The position numbers were made by a program, and so were the translations under genes. Below the pieces are notes generated by a model. That model saw only the letters and a list, made by a program, of their open reading frames with translations. It was not told the origin of the DNA and made no database searches. This document shows positions 55,385 to 64,000 of a DNA stretch of 64,000 nt, in pieces (position 1 is the stretch's first letter; every line of letters begins with the position of its first letter). The DNA comes from Micrasema longulum (lineage: Eukaryota > Arthropoda > Insecta > Trichoptera > Brachycentridae). The stretch is taken from contig JAGVSM010001421.1 of NCBI GenBank assembly GCA_022494885.1, positions 178,501-242,500 on the forward strand, read 5' to 3'.

Positions 55385-56215
55385 ATTTGAAGTTTATGTA
55401 TACTTCATTAGTGAGAAGCCAGTTAGAGCATAACTCTACAATATGGACTCCTTACTACAACTATCACAAAAATTCTCTTGAAAGAGTCCAAAAAAATTCT
55501 TACGGTGTGTAAATTTTAAACTTAGAATCAGTCACGAATTTTTAAATTATGATTTTTTACTAAAAACATTAAATTTGTTGAAACTTAACGTTAGAAGAAA
55601 AATTATAGACATTTTAAATTGATTCAAAATTGTAAATTCAATATGGGATTGCCCTGAACTATTATCTCTCATCAACTTCAGGGTGCCTGGAAGAATGACT
55701 AGACGGTGCCACCGTTTTGTAGCAACAATTCACGGACAGTGTATACTTGTAATGCCGTATTAAATAGACTTCATGAACTCGGCAATAGTTATTCCCACGT
55801 ATCTGATATATTTAGTGTAGGGTATTGTTCCTATAGAACAAACTTTTGAATTTTTTTCAAAGATGGTGAATGGTAATTATATTTATTTATTCATGCATTT
55901 CATAATATATATATACAGTTTTTTGTTCACTTTGCCTAGCTGTGTGAAACAGTACTTATGATTTTCTTGTTGTTTTACTGTAGAATGTTTTATTATTTAA
56001 ACTTTCTACTGAATATGCTGTATAATTTTTAGGTTAATTTTTTAAATATAAATCTTGAATAATTTTTGGTTAAATTTTTTTTTTATAAATCTTGTTTTTA
56101 AAATTCATGATTTAAAAAAAAAAATATATATATATATAATATATATTAATATTATAAATGTTTGTAAAAGGCAGATTTGCCGTTTATGATAATAAAATAA
56201 AAATTAAATACAAAT
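55385..56215 (+). mobile_element. LINE-C, uninterrupted 3' copy
   Basis: VRSQLEHNSTIWTPYYNYH-like frames, then NSIWDCPEL, and the 3' UTR CTCGGCAATAGTTATTCCC ... GCAGATTTGCCGTTTATG. Colinear with 34195-35710 minus its two insertions. Confidence 0.8.
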
Positions 56216-56269
56216 ATATATATATATAAAATAATAAATGAAATTTGGACAAACTCAAAATATTGTTGA

Positions 56270-56470
56270 TAAATCCACCTGGTCCATGAAGAAGTATAGA
56301 AATTAAGAAAATAAAATTTTCAGGCGTTGCCTGCGGGTGAGATTCATCTAATTGAAATAATTAAATTAGATGAATCTTACTCCACTTAAACCAGCCAATG
56401 TCAGGTCATAAGCCCTGTAGATGCCTAGACTTATATATAACCTTTTGTAAAGTTTTCTTCATATCTGTAG
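56270..56470 (-). repeat. Repeat family F fragment
   Basis: CACCTGGTCCATGAAGAAGT, CAGGCGTTGCCTGCGGG, AGGTCATAAGCCCTGTAG. A parallel copy is at 56840-57175 and the start recurs inverted at 63760-63840. Confidence 0.7.
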
Positions 56471-56839
56471 AAATATATTCTTTTTTTTTACAAGCCTTCA
56501 ATATTGAATGTCACGCAGACGAAAGTGAGCGTTTTCGACACCTCGTTCTGTTCGCGATCAATCAAGGGAATAAATAAGCCAAAGCTGTTTGCGATATTTG
56601 CGTAGTGTACGGTGAAAATGTGATGAATTATTGAATAATTTATTGTAAAATAATAAAAGATATATGATTGACTAATTTGTTGGTGATATGTCTGTTTTTT
56701 CCAAATTAAAAGAACAAGAAGACAAAAAAGGTATGCTTGGTATCACAAGTTTGCGGACCAGTGCCTCGATTATGAACGCTATCTTCATCTGTATATATCG
56801 AGACGGTATACTTAACTTTTGTTCTATCTGTATTTTGAC

Positions 56840-57175
56840 AAACTCAAAATATTGTTGATAAATCCACCTGGTCCATGAAGAAGTATAGAAATTGAAAAAA
56901 TAACATTTTCAGGCGTTGCCTAGTATGTAGGTGAAATAACTCAATTATATGAATCTCACCCGCATAAATAACGGTTTCAGCTCTTTAACTTCACAAACAT
57001 CAACAGATGAAAGAACTGAGAGAGTATAGATGTTCAAATATGGGCAGAATGGTAAATGTTACACAGTGTGTAAAGTGGCCACTTAAACCAGCCATTGACA
57101 GGTCATAAGCCCTGTAGATGCCTAGACTTACATATTACCTTCTCTTAAATGTTCTTCATCTCTGTTGTAATATGT
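56840..57175 (-). repeat. Repeat family F copy
   Basis: CAGGCGTTGCCTAGTATGTA, TGGGCAGAATGGTAAATGTT and AGGTCATAAGCCCTGTAGAT in family order. Confidence 0.75.
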
Positions 57176-57250
57176 TAACGAAATTTTAGTATTTATACGT
57201 AGACAAATGTACACTTTACAATATAAAACACCTTCTTTTAGCAAGGGTTT

Positions 57251-57512
57251 TTCTAGGACAGCGGTGCCCGTATCTTAACGGCCGTAGTGAACGGTGATGC
57301 AGTAGACACCCGTCGTAACGGTGACTAGAGAGTGGTTTCTTAGGAAAATAGTCTTGATAACACTATTTTCCTAGGAAACCACTCTCTAGTCACCGTTACG
57401 ACGTTATCAACACTATTTTCCTAGGAAACCTCTCTCTAGTCACCGTTACGACGGCTGTCCATCGCATCATCGTTTACTGCGGCCGTTAAGATACGGGCAC
57501 CGCTGTCCTGGG
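57251..57512. repeat. Foldback with a duplicated inner arm
   Basis: AGGACAGCGGTGCCCGTATC (57255) pairs with GATACGGGCACCGCTGTCCT. Inside, CGTAACGGTGACTAGAGAGT GGTTTC pairs with two tandem copies of its complement (57358-57402 and 57409-57453). Confidence 0.85.
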
Positions 57513-57540
57513 AAACCGTAGCTTTTCAGCTAATTGGCAT

Positions 57541-57900
57541 AGAAAAAAAATTATGGATGATTAAATTAAAACTGTCACAACCGTAGGCAGTCTACCCTAC
57601 GTTGCAATCGACAATAGTGCTGTATTTTACAAAAAACAGTCAGTTTATTCATAAAATGTTCACCGTACACTGCATAAATCTCGAGCTTTGGCGGTTTATT
57701 CCCTCGATTGAACACGAACAAAAAAAATTATGAATGATTAAATTAAAACTGTCACAACCGTACGCAGTCTACCCTACGTTGCAATCGACAAAAGTGCTGT
57801 ATTTTACAAAAAAACAGTCAGTTTATTCATAAAATCTTCACCGTACACTGCATAAATATCTCGAGCTTTGGCGGTTTATTCCCTCGATTGAACACGAACA
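57541..57900 (+). repeat. Tandem duplication, 2 x 180 bp
   Basis: 57541-57720 and 57721-57900 are about 96 percent alike by eye (AACTGTCACAACCGTAGGCA, CTACCCTACGTTGCAATCGA, TATTCCCTCGATTGAACACG). It forms the right subterminal part of the 56498-57951 element. Confidence 0.9.
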
Positions 57901-57964
57901 GAATGGATGTCGAAAATGCTCACTTTCGTCTACTTGACATTCCATTTTGAAGGCTAATAAAAAA

Positions 57965-58245
57965 TATTCCAAATGTGAAAACAAACACGACGTCTTGTAA
58001 AGCAGAAAACTTTCTTTCGGATGACGTCACCATTTTGCATTACTTTTAAAACTAATTTATTTTATTTCGATAAGGACACAACTTATGTTAACACCTAACA
58101 CGTAGCAATATTTTTTAATTGTTTTAAAGAAATAACTTATTTTTACGATGTAGCCGCAGAAAACAATTTATTTATTATTATTAATATTTAAAGCATTAAC
58201 TTTGTGGTCAAACATTTGACTAAATGTTATTAAATATTTGTATAT
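57965..58245. other. No feature seen
   Basis: No coding or repeat signal. Confidence 0.4.
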
Positions 58246-58269
58246 AACCACTTACCGACTTTTCTATGT

Positions 58270-58520
58270 CTACCGGTTTCGAGACGAACCCGTCTCTTCG
58301 TCAGGACACCAATTAAACCAACATGCAAACCAACCAAGATTGCTTTTTTTTACATTATATTTGTGTTTTATTTGTTTTATTTTTATTTGTATTTTGCACC
58401 ACAACAGGCCAGGAGGCCCAATTACAGTGGTGAATTACATCACAGAACATCCAGGCTTGAGAAAAATTACATTTTAATTTTTGTGTTCTCGTGAGTTAAG
58501 CGTCTTGACCACTACACCAC
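58270..58520. repeat. Repeat with hammerhead-like motif and SINE-like end
   Basis: Minus strand CTGACGA (58304-58298), a perfect 5-bp stem GAGAC/GTCTC with 6-base loop, then GAAAC (58280-58276). 58490-58530 (TCTTGACCACTACACCACAG AGGCC) is the complement of a tRNA-like head. Confidence 0.4.
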
Positions 58521-58579
58521 AGAGGCCGATTTATTATTATTTTTTATGATTATTTTTTTCCCATCAAGCAACATTACCC

Positions 58580-58700
58580 GGCGACTTAATGTATGCGCGC
58601 GGCGAAAGTGTGTCTAAGTGGGGGAATGATTGGACACAGTCCGATGTATTCAAATATGATTCTACGCTCCTTCTGGACTATTCTTAATTTTATGGTAGCG
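58580..58700 (-). repeat. Inverted copy of the 13090-13930 element end
   Basis: AAGTGTGTCTAAGTGGGGGA, CCGATGTATTCAAATATGAT and TCTGGACTATTCTTAATTTT match the complement of 13110-13200. Confidence 0.65.
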
Positions 58701-59520
58701 ACATAGTTTGAAAATTGATTATTTGTTTACGTACAATTTTCATACAAATGTAGACATTATCGGACGGAAAATTTGATTAGACCTTAAAGACAACATTGTT
58801 AAAACTCTTCATTGTAGTCGAGCTATGGCGATTATGACGTTCAAAGTTATACAGAAAGATAAAGAAGAAGATAACTTATTATTGTGCATAATCAATTATT
58901 ATTTTGCAGTATTAACAATTTACAAATAAACATTTTAATGCATATAATTTATAAAGTAAACGATAACCTTACGACAGAAATCTGGCATGTCATGTTTTAT
59001 CATTTGTTTTTTTTAAATATATATCAAACTCGAAATGTCAACTCAGTATTTTTATTGAGTTTAATTACCTCCTGTATTTATTTTATACAATAATCATCTT
59101 ATCGGATATTATGTATTAATGAATATTATTTACATGACCCGTGACAAGTTACTATGGAAATCGATACAGATTTTTCAAACTTATATTCTACAACTGTTAA
59201 GTGTGCAATTTTTTATAGACAACGATTTTATTTTACCCCCTGGAAAGTTTTTAAAGTTTATTAGAATAAAAAAATATATAAATATAAATTTGTTAGTGTA
59301 CAATATAACTACTTAATAAAATTAATTATATAATTTTAATACATATATTTACATAAACGTTTTCCATTGCGTAAAAGTAAAAACAATTTTGTGTACATAA
59401 TAGGGAGTGACGTCTTACAGCAATTTGTTTATTTTATTTTTAGTATAACAACAACAAAATAATAAACGTAGTTTTCAATCAATGCTACACAAAATAGAAT
59501 TACAAATATATTTATTAAGA
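58700..59520. other. No feature seen
   Basis: Very AT-rich; short ORFs only. Confidence 0.45.
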
Positions 59521-59524
59521 TTAA

Positions 59525-59868
59525 CATATTACGACAGAGATGGAGGACATTTAAGAGAAGAGAATATGTATGAATATACGAAGCTTGAAATATTTACGCA
59601 GGATTATTCAGAGAAAGCAAAAAAGTAAAATTTACGATTTAGTGATGATTTTTTTAACCGATCTCAATTTTTAAAATTATTTAATTTTTTATTTATTTTA
59701 TTATTTTGTTTTGCATTTTTTGTTTCTTTTTTATGTTATTTTGTAAACTTGCCAAACACAAGAGCCAGACTCTTTTTTGGCAAATTCAACCTAAAGGGTT
59801 ACATTTTTTTTTACTGAATGTATTGTTTATTTATGCTAATAAAGCTTTTTATTTAAAAAAAAAAACTT
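59525..59868 (+). mobile_element. Retroposed 3' end with poly(A)
   Basis: A short frame YYDRDGGHLREENMYEYTKL ends at a stop near 59628, then a T-rich UTR and the signal AATAAA at 59841 followed by an A-tract at about 59857-59868. Probably a LINE 3' end; family not recognised. Confidence 0.45.
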
Positions 59869-59869
59869 A

Positions 59870-60510
59870 AAATAAAATGCTCTTCATCTGCACTGAATTT
59901 GTTAATAACTGGATTTTATTGTTACAGGTTTAGTGAAAATAAATTAAAAATAGAAAATAGGCGCAATGAAGAGAAATTTAAATAAAAAATCTAATGAATA
60001 TATACATTTGTAACACCAAAGATACATAAATATATTAAAAGAAAAATACCAAGCTGAACAAAGTTTTCCTCATTAATAAACATACATATTTTATTGCCTT
60101 CTATTTATTATCAATACTTATGCCCGTGGAACGGAGAACGCGCTATTTTTCATTAGGCATAAAAAATTGAGGATTTTCTAAAAATAATACCATCAAAATA
60201 ATTTTAAAAAAAGATACACACGTGTAAATTCGATGTTAGATGAATAAAAAGTACTGACAGAAGCAAATAATAGTTAACAATTCTATGATATTTGTGTAAA
60301 ATATTATTATTAATTCTAAACAGAGTTTAGGAAAGAAAAATGATCGAAGCCAACATGAGCATGATCACAATACCAGAGAATATGTAAAAATCAGACTCCT
60401 ATTTAGAAAAAAAACGTCGTCACCAAATTCAAAGGTAGGTTACTTAAATAAGATAAGTTATTTTTTGTTTTGTACACCATTTTGTGAAAAAGACCTAAAT
60501 TATATTGTTA
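59870..60510. other. No feature seen
   Basis: AT-rich, no supported element. Confidence 0.4.
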
Positions 60511-60733
60511 TGGTCTCAGAGTAATAATGCGTAACCTAGAGAGACGCCCTATCACTATGTTTCATAGAACGCAAGTGATGTTGGTTTGTTGGTTAGCAAC
60601 CAATTGGCGGCCATTTTGTTTTATTTGACAACATAAACACAACGGTTCGATTGGATGCTTTTGTAGCTAAGCTTGGCTTTGTTTGTAAATAACTTTTATA
60701 TAGAATATACGTTATAATAAATAAAAATCGACT

Positions 60734-60932
60734 ATGGTAAATTGCAGTATGTTTGGTTGCAGCAGTAGGAGCGTCAAAGGTGTTAAAGGAGTCAGGTAAT
60801 TGATTCCAAATATTTTCCCATGATTAACATTGATTTTTGGCATATTTTGTTCCGACACGTGTATTATGTTGCTTGAAAACATTCCTTATTTCAACGTATT
60901 TATTTCAGATACTATTTTTTCTCAATTTAGGG
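60734..60932 (+). pseudogene. THAP-type zinc finger N-terminus, two exons, truncated
   Basis: ATG at 60734 opens MVNCSMFGCSSRSVKGVKGV and the exon ends AG|GTAATT at 60795. An acceptor TTTATTTCAG at 60901-60910 continues in phase R-YYFFS and meets TAG at 60930. M-V-x-C-x(4)-C then a VxFFxFP-like stretch is the start of THAP domains (C2CH, DNA binding, used by P-type transposases and host proteins). The second C and H are missing, so it is non-functional as it stands. Confidence 0.55.
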
Positions 60933-61369
60933 GATAAATTTGTAAATTAAAGTATGTTTACTGTTGATAATGACAGTTGATTATAGGTAATATGTCAGGG
61001 CCGCACTAGGCATCCATAAAAAGTTTGAGTTTTATCGAGGAGAGGTCGATTAAAACTTTACTCGAAAATAACAACATTAACCTTGAAATCGCATCTTAAA
61101 TGACGTGTCCAAATTTCAGGCCGCTACGACTCGCCGTTTCGGAGATGTGACGGACAAACAAACAAACTCAACACAGGACTTTGGTTCCATGGAGTTGGGA
61201 TTTGTCTCAATAAATGTAATTATGTTACATTTATTGAGACATATATTGTGAATAAAATTAATAAATAAATAAATAAAATAAACACACATGTATTTTCAGT
61301 TTTATAAAATAAATATAGGCGAATTATAGAAAAATAATTTGGAATAACCCTGCAATAGTAAATACACAA

Positions 61370-61785
61370 GTACATTTTGTTATGTCCTTTTTGTTCTGCA
61401 AGTTCTAGGACTAACTATCACATGCACTCACCTATCCACCATAGATATGGCAATGAGGATGAGGACAAGGCTGATATATTTGGTTCTGGACTTGATAGTT
61501 ATAAAACGAGTCTGATTTTTTTTTCTCTCGCAATATTATTCTTAAACTTTTCTTTATATTTAAAAATGTTTTTCCTTTTTTTGTTTTTTCATATTTATGT
61601 ATTTATTTCGTTAATATTTGGGTTGCTTATGAGTATTTACCTACTTGTTACTATTGTTATAGTTATGCAAATTTATATTTTTTTGTTCTGTATTTATATA
61701 TGTATTTTTTTTCTTCATATTTATGTTCAATGTATGTTAAAGGCAATTTATGCCGTTTATGTAAAAATAAATAAATAAATAAACA
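61370..61785 (+). mobile_element. LINE C-terminus, 3' UTR and (AAAT)n tail
   Basis: SRTNYHMHSPIHHRYGNEDE, then ADIFGSGLDSYKTSL: RTNY-x-MHSPI...DIF is a LINE C-terminal pattern. A T-rich UTR ends AAAATAAATAAATAAATAAA at 61785. Confidence 0.65.
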
Positions 61786-61939
61786 TATTAAAAAATATTT
61801 ACAATGCAAATTAATATCCATTTGGCAATTCTCCACCTGAGTACGGCCATTGTTTTGCTGCGAACTGTAGCTAACTTAATACCCAATAGTCATAGAATGC
61901 TTTTTCTACGTTTGGGCTCCTCTCTAGGCTACCCATTAT

Positions 61940-62630
61940 TACTCTTAGGTTATTGTATTTGTTACTTTGTATAAAGTGTAAAATTTCCGCAAACCAAGTT
62001 TTGTAAAATTTCCATCGAAAATAAACGTATAAATGGCATTTTTCAATAAAAATTATAAAAGCGCCATCTTTGAATAATTATTTTGATATTTTCGTTTAAA
62101 TCCCCTTGAGGTAAATTTTGTTCTAGATTAATTTGATAAACGTAATATGGAGTGTTATCAAAAGCCCGTAGAATTGGTAATGAAAAATAAATACATTCGC
62201 TTTTTATATAACCTTGACTTTATTAAATTCATTGTTTGGTACTGCTTTCGCGCTTCATTAACATAATATATATTATTTGATATTTCTAAAGCAAGGTCAT
62301 GCCTTCTACGGACAGGTAATTGAACACAGTTATGCAGAAAGCAGCCAGCCAAATAAAAGTGCAACTAAAATCATAGCGCTTTGATGAAATTGGTAAATAA
62401 TCAAATCTACACGAAAGTTTGTATTTTTTTACTTTGAAAAATTATAAATAATGCATGCATTCGTTTTTTTTAGATACAAAAAATAATTTAATTACGTATC
62501 TGATAAGGATAATGATTTTCAAAGTCTGACTCACCACACAACCTCAGATGTGAATTTTGCAGAAAACAGCCAGCCCTAGAAAAACTCTCATGTGTCATTA
62601 TGTATTGATCATATTATTTTATTGAACAAT
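61940..62630. other. No gene; partial repeat G traces
   Basis: 62320-62350 (CAGTTATGCAGAAAGCAGCC) and 62558-62580 (TTTTGCAGAAAACAGCCAGC) resemble repeat G. A minus ORF at 62364-62158 has no recognised domain. Confidence 0.35.
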
Positions 62631-62636
62631 GTTTTG

Positions 62637-63230
62637 AGTCTGTCCAAATGCTTGCAGACTGGCTGGATTTTCTCCCTAGGGAGTTGTTCATATTTATTAA
62701 TTATTTTGTTGCAACAGAGAGGGAAAACATGTTTGAGAAGGGAATGTGGGAGTCTAGGCATTTACAGGGTTTATGACCTGTCATTGGCTGGTTTAAGTGG
62801 CCACTTTACACACTGTGTAACATTCAATATTCTGCCTATGTTTGAACATCCACATTTTGTCCACTGTTCCATCTGTAGACTTTTGTGAAGTAAAAGAGCT
62901 GAAACCTTTATCATGCGGGTGAGATTCATCCGGCTGAACCAATTCATCTACCAGGCAACGCCTGAAAACTATTTTCCAATTTTAAATACTTCTTCTTTTA
63001 CCAGGTAGTTCATTCAACGATGTTTGAGTATGTCCAAATGCTTGCAAACTGGCTGGATTTCCTCCCTAGGGATTTCCTCCCTCCTTCATGTTTAAATTTA
63101 TTTCAACAGAGAGGGAAAACAAGCCCTGTAAAAGAGTCCAAATGCTTGTAAATGCCTAGACTCCCATATTCCCTTCATAAAAATGTTTTTCCTCTCTGTT
63201 GCAACAAATTTAAATATTATTTAATGTTTA
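62637..63230 (+). repeat. Repeat family F, longest continuous copy
   Basis: TCCAAATGCTTGCAGACTGG ... CTCCCTAGGGAGTTG, GGCATTTACAGGGTTTATGA, CACTTTACACACTGTGTAAC, GTGAGATTCATCCGGCTGAA, AGGCAACGCCTGAAAACTAT, then a second copy of the start at 63030-63110. It shows the full unit order of the family. Confidence 0.8.
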
Positions 63231-63499
63231 TACTAGGGTACTTAATTGTAAAAAATCACTTAATTGATTTTTCATCAAAAATTCGATAAGAATTTTATTA
63301 TGCTTTAAAAGAATTTACGTGATTTTTTAAAGTCTGGCCAACTGCAAAACCTAAAATATGTATTTTATTAAATATAAAACAACCAGTTCTTTTATTTAAT
63401 TAAATCTCAAAAAAACTCAGAATGATGAGGTGACATTCATTTTCGTGTCATTTTGACAGCATGGAGTTTTCAGAAAGTGATTATTACAGTTTTTTGTTT

Positions 63500-63690
63500 A
63501 AAAGCAGCCTGGCTGTTTTAACCAGAACATAGAATTGACCTTCTTGAACTTGATAACACCAAAATCTTTTTTCTCTTCTTATTTTTTCTTTTTTTATATT
63601 GTGTACTGGCTGCTTTCTGCATAACTATGTTTAATTGAACGTCGTTATGCTGAAAACAGCCAGTTCACAATTTTGTAAATATAATGTATT
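63500..63690 (-). repeat. Repeat G with a short hairpin
   Basis: ACTGGCTGCTTTCTGCATAA CTATG pairs imperfectly with CGTCGTTATGCTGAAAACAGCCAGT (63606-63662). 63500-63550 is the complement of 50615-50665. Confidence 0.6.
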
Positions 63691-63724
63691 GGTGTTAGCG
63701 TTAGTATTTTTTTAATAATATAAG

Positions 63725-63910
63725 TTTAAGAGATTCATCTAATTGAATTATTTCACCTACATACTAGGCAACGCCTGACAAATTTTTATTTTTTCAATTT
63801 CTATACTTCTTCATGGACCAGGTGGATTTATCAACAGTATTTTGAGCTTTTCCAAATTTTTGTAGACAAAGACTGGATTCAACTCCCCGGGAATTGTGAA
63901 TATAAACATT
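63725..63910 (+). repeat. Repeat family F fragment
   Basis: TACTAGGCAACGCCTGAC, TATACTTCTTCATGGACCAG GTGG and GATTCAACTCCCCGGGAATT. Reverse orientation of the 56270 and 56840 pieces. Confidence 0.65.
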
Positions 63911-64000
63911 TATCAACAGATATGAAGAATATTTTAGAGAATTGATATTTGAATTTCACCAGTGGAAATATGGAAAATATTCCTAAAATGCTATTTTTAT

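Larger units (their letters stand above)
56498..57951. mobile_element. TIR element, about 1.45 kb, with nested inserts
   Basis: 56498-56650 (GCCTTCAATATTGAATGTCA, GACGAAAGTGAGCGTTTTCG) is the complement of 57820-57951 (CGAAAATGCTCACTTTCGTC, GACATTCCATTTTGAAGGC). It encloses a family F piece (56840-57175) and a foldback (57251-57512). No transposase. Confidence 0.75.
60515..61935 (+). mobile_element. THAP-domain DNA transposon relic with TIRs
   Basis: CTCAGAGTAATAATGCGTAA CCTAGAGAGACGCCC at 60517 is matched by the complement of 61916-61940 (AAGAGTAATAATGGGTAGCC TAGAGAGGAGCCC). The left part carries a THAP-like first exon. 61370-61785 is a later LINE insertion. P-element-like is suggested by THAP plus TIRs; target duplication is unclear. 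Confidence 0.6.

Overview
The window is a piece of an animal, most probably insect, nuclear genome. It is strongly AT-rich and has spliced genes with GT-AG introns, mariner, hAT and Helitron DNA transposons, many decayed non-LTR retrotransposons (LINEs) and tRNA-derived SINEs. There are no bacterial operons, rRNA genes or CRISPR arrays. The insect order cannot be fixed from sequence alone.

One host gene is visible: a complete coding sequence for a 1-acyl-sn-glycerol-3-phosphate acyltransferase (AGPAT, PlsC family) on the minus strand. Its six coding exons run from the ATG at 27767 to the TGA at 4528: 27678-27772 (5' UTR plus codons 1-30), 26806-26894, 16206-16339, 11396-11577, 9782-9947 and 4528-4706. 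All exons join in phase, giving 279 residues with all four acyltransferase motifs. The introns are 783, 10466, 4628, 1448 and 5075 bases and are filled with mobile-element debris. At least one non-coding 5' exon must lie above 27774; it was not identified.

Layout. 1-4500: repeats and LINE tails downstream of the gene. 4707-9781 (intron 5): a tRNA-like sequence, a perfect 81-bp-arm hairpin, a LINE, a dead mariner and a MITE. 9948-11395 (intron 4): a MITE. 11578-16205 (intron 3): repeat family F, a TIR element, and two LINEs, one split by a TA-flanked element. 16340-26805 (intron 2): many LINE fragments, a SINE, a MITE, an hAT element with target-site duplication, and a degenerate tandem repeat. 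26895-27677 (intron 1): a truncated Helitron. 27773-64000: no second host gene seen; LINEs inserted into LINEs, SINEs, a 1.4-kb Helitron, a 2.4-kb mariner-like element, a foldback nest at 56.5-57.9 kb and a THAP-domain transposon relic at 60.5-61.9 kb.

Labels used below. LINE-A to LINE-R are families defined by copies inside this window. Family F is the commonest repeat (ten or more pieces). S1 and S2 are tRNA-derived SINEs. Nothing in the mobile-element set looks intact enough to be active. The most notable points are the split AGPAT gene, the perfect hairpin, two nested insertions whose empty sites are also present in the window, the SINE/LINE shared tail, the THAP relic, and a recurring hammerhead-ribozyme-like motif in unrelated repeats.
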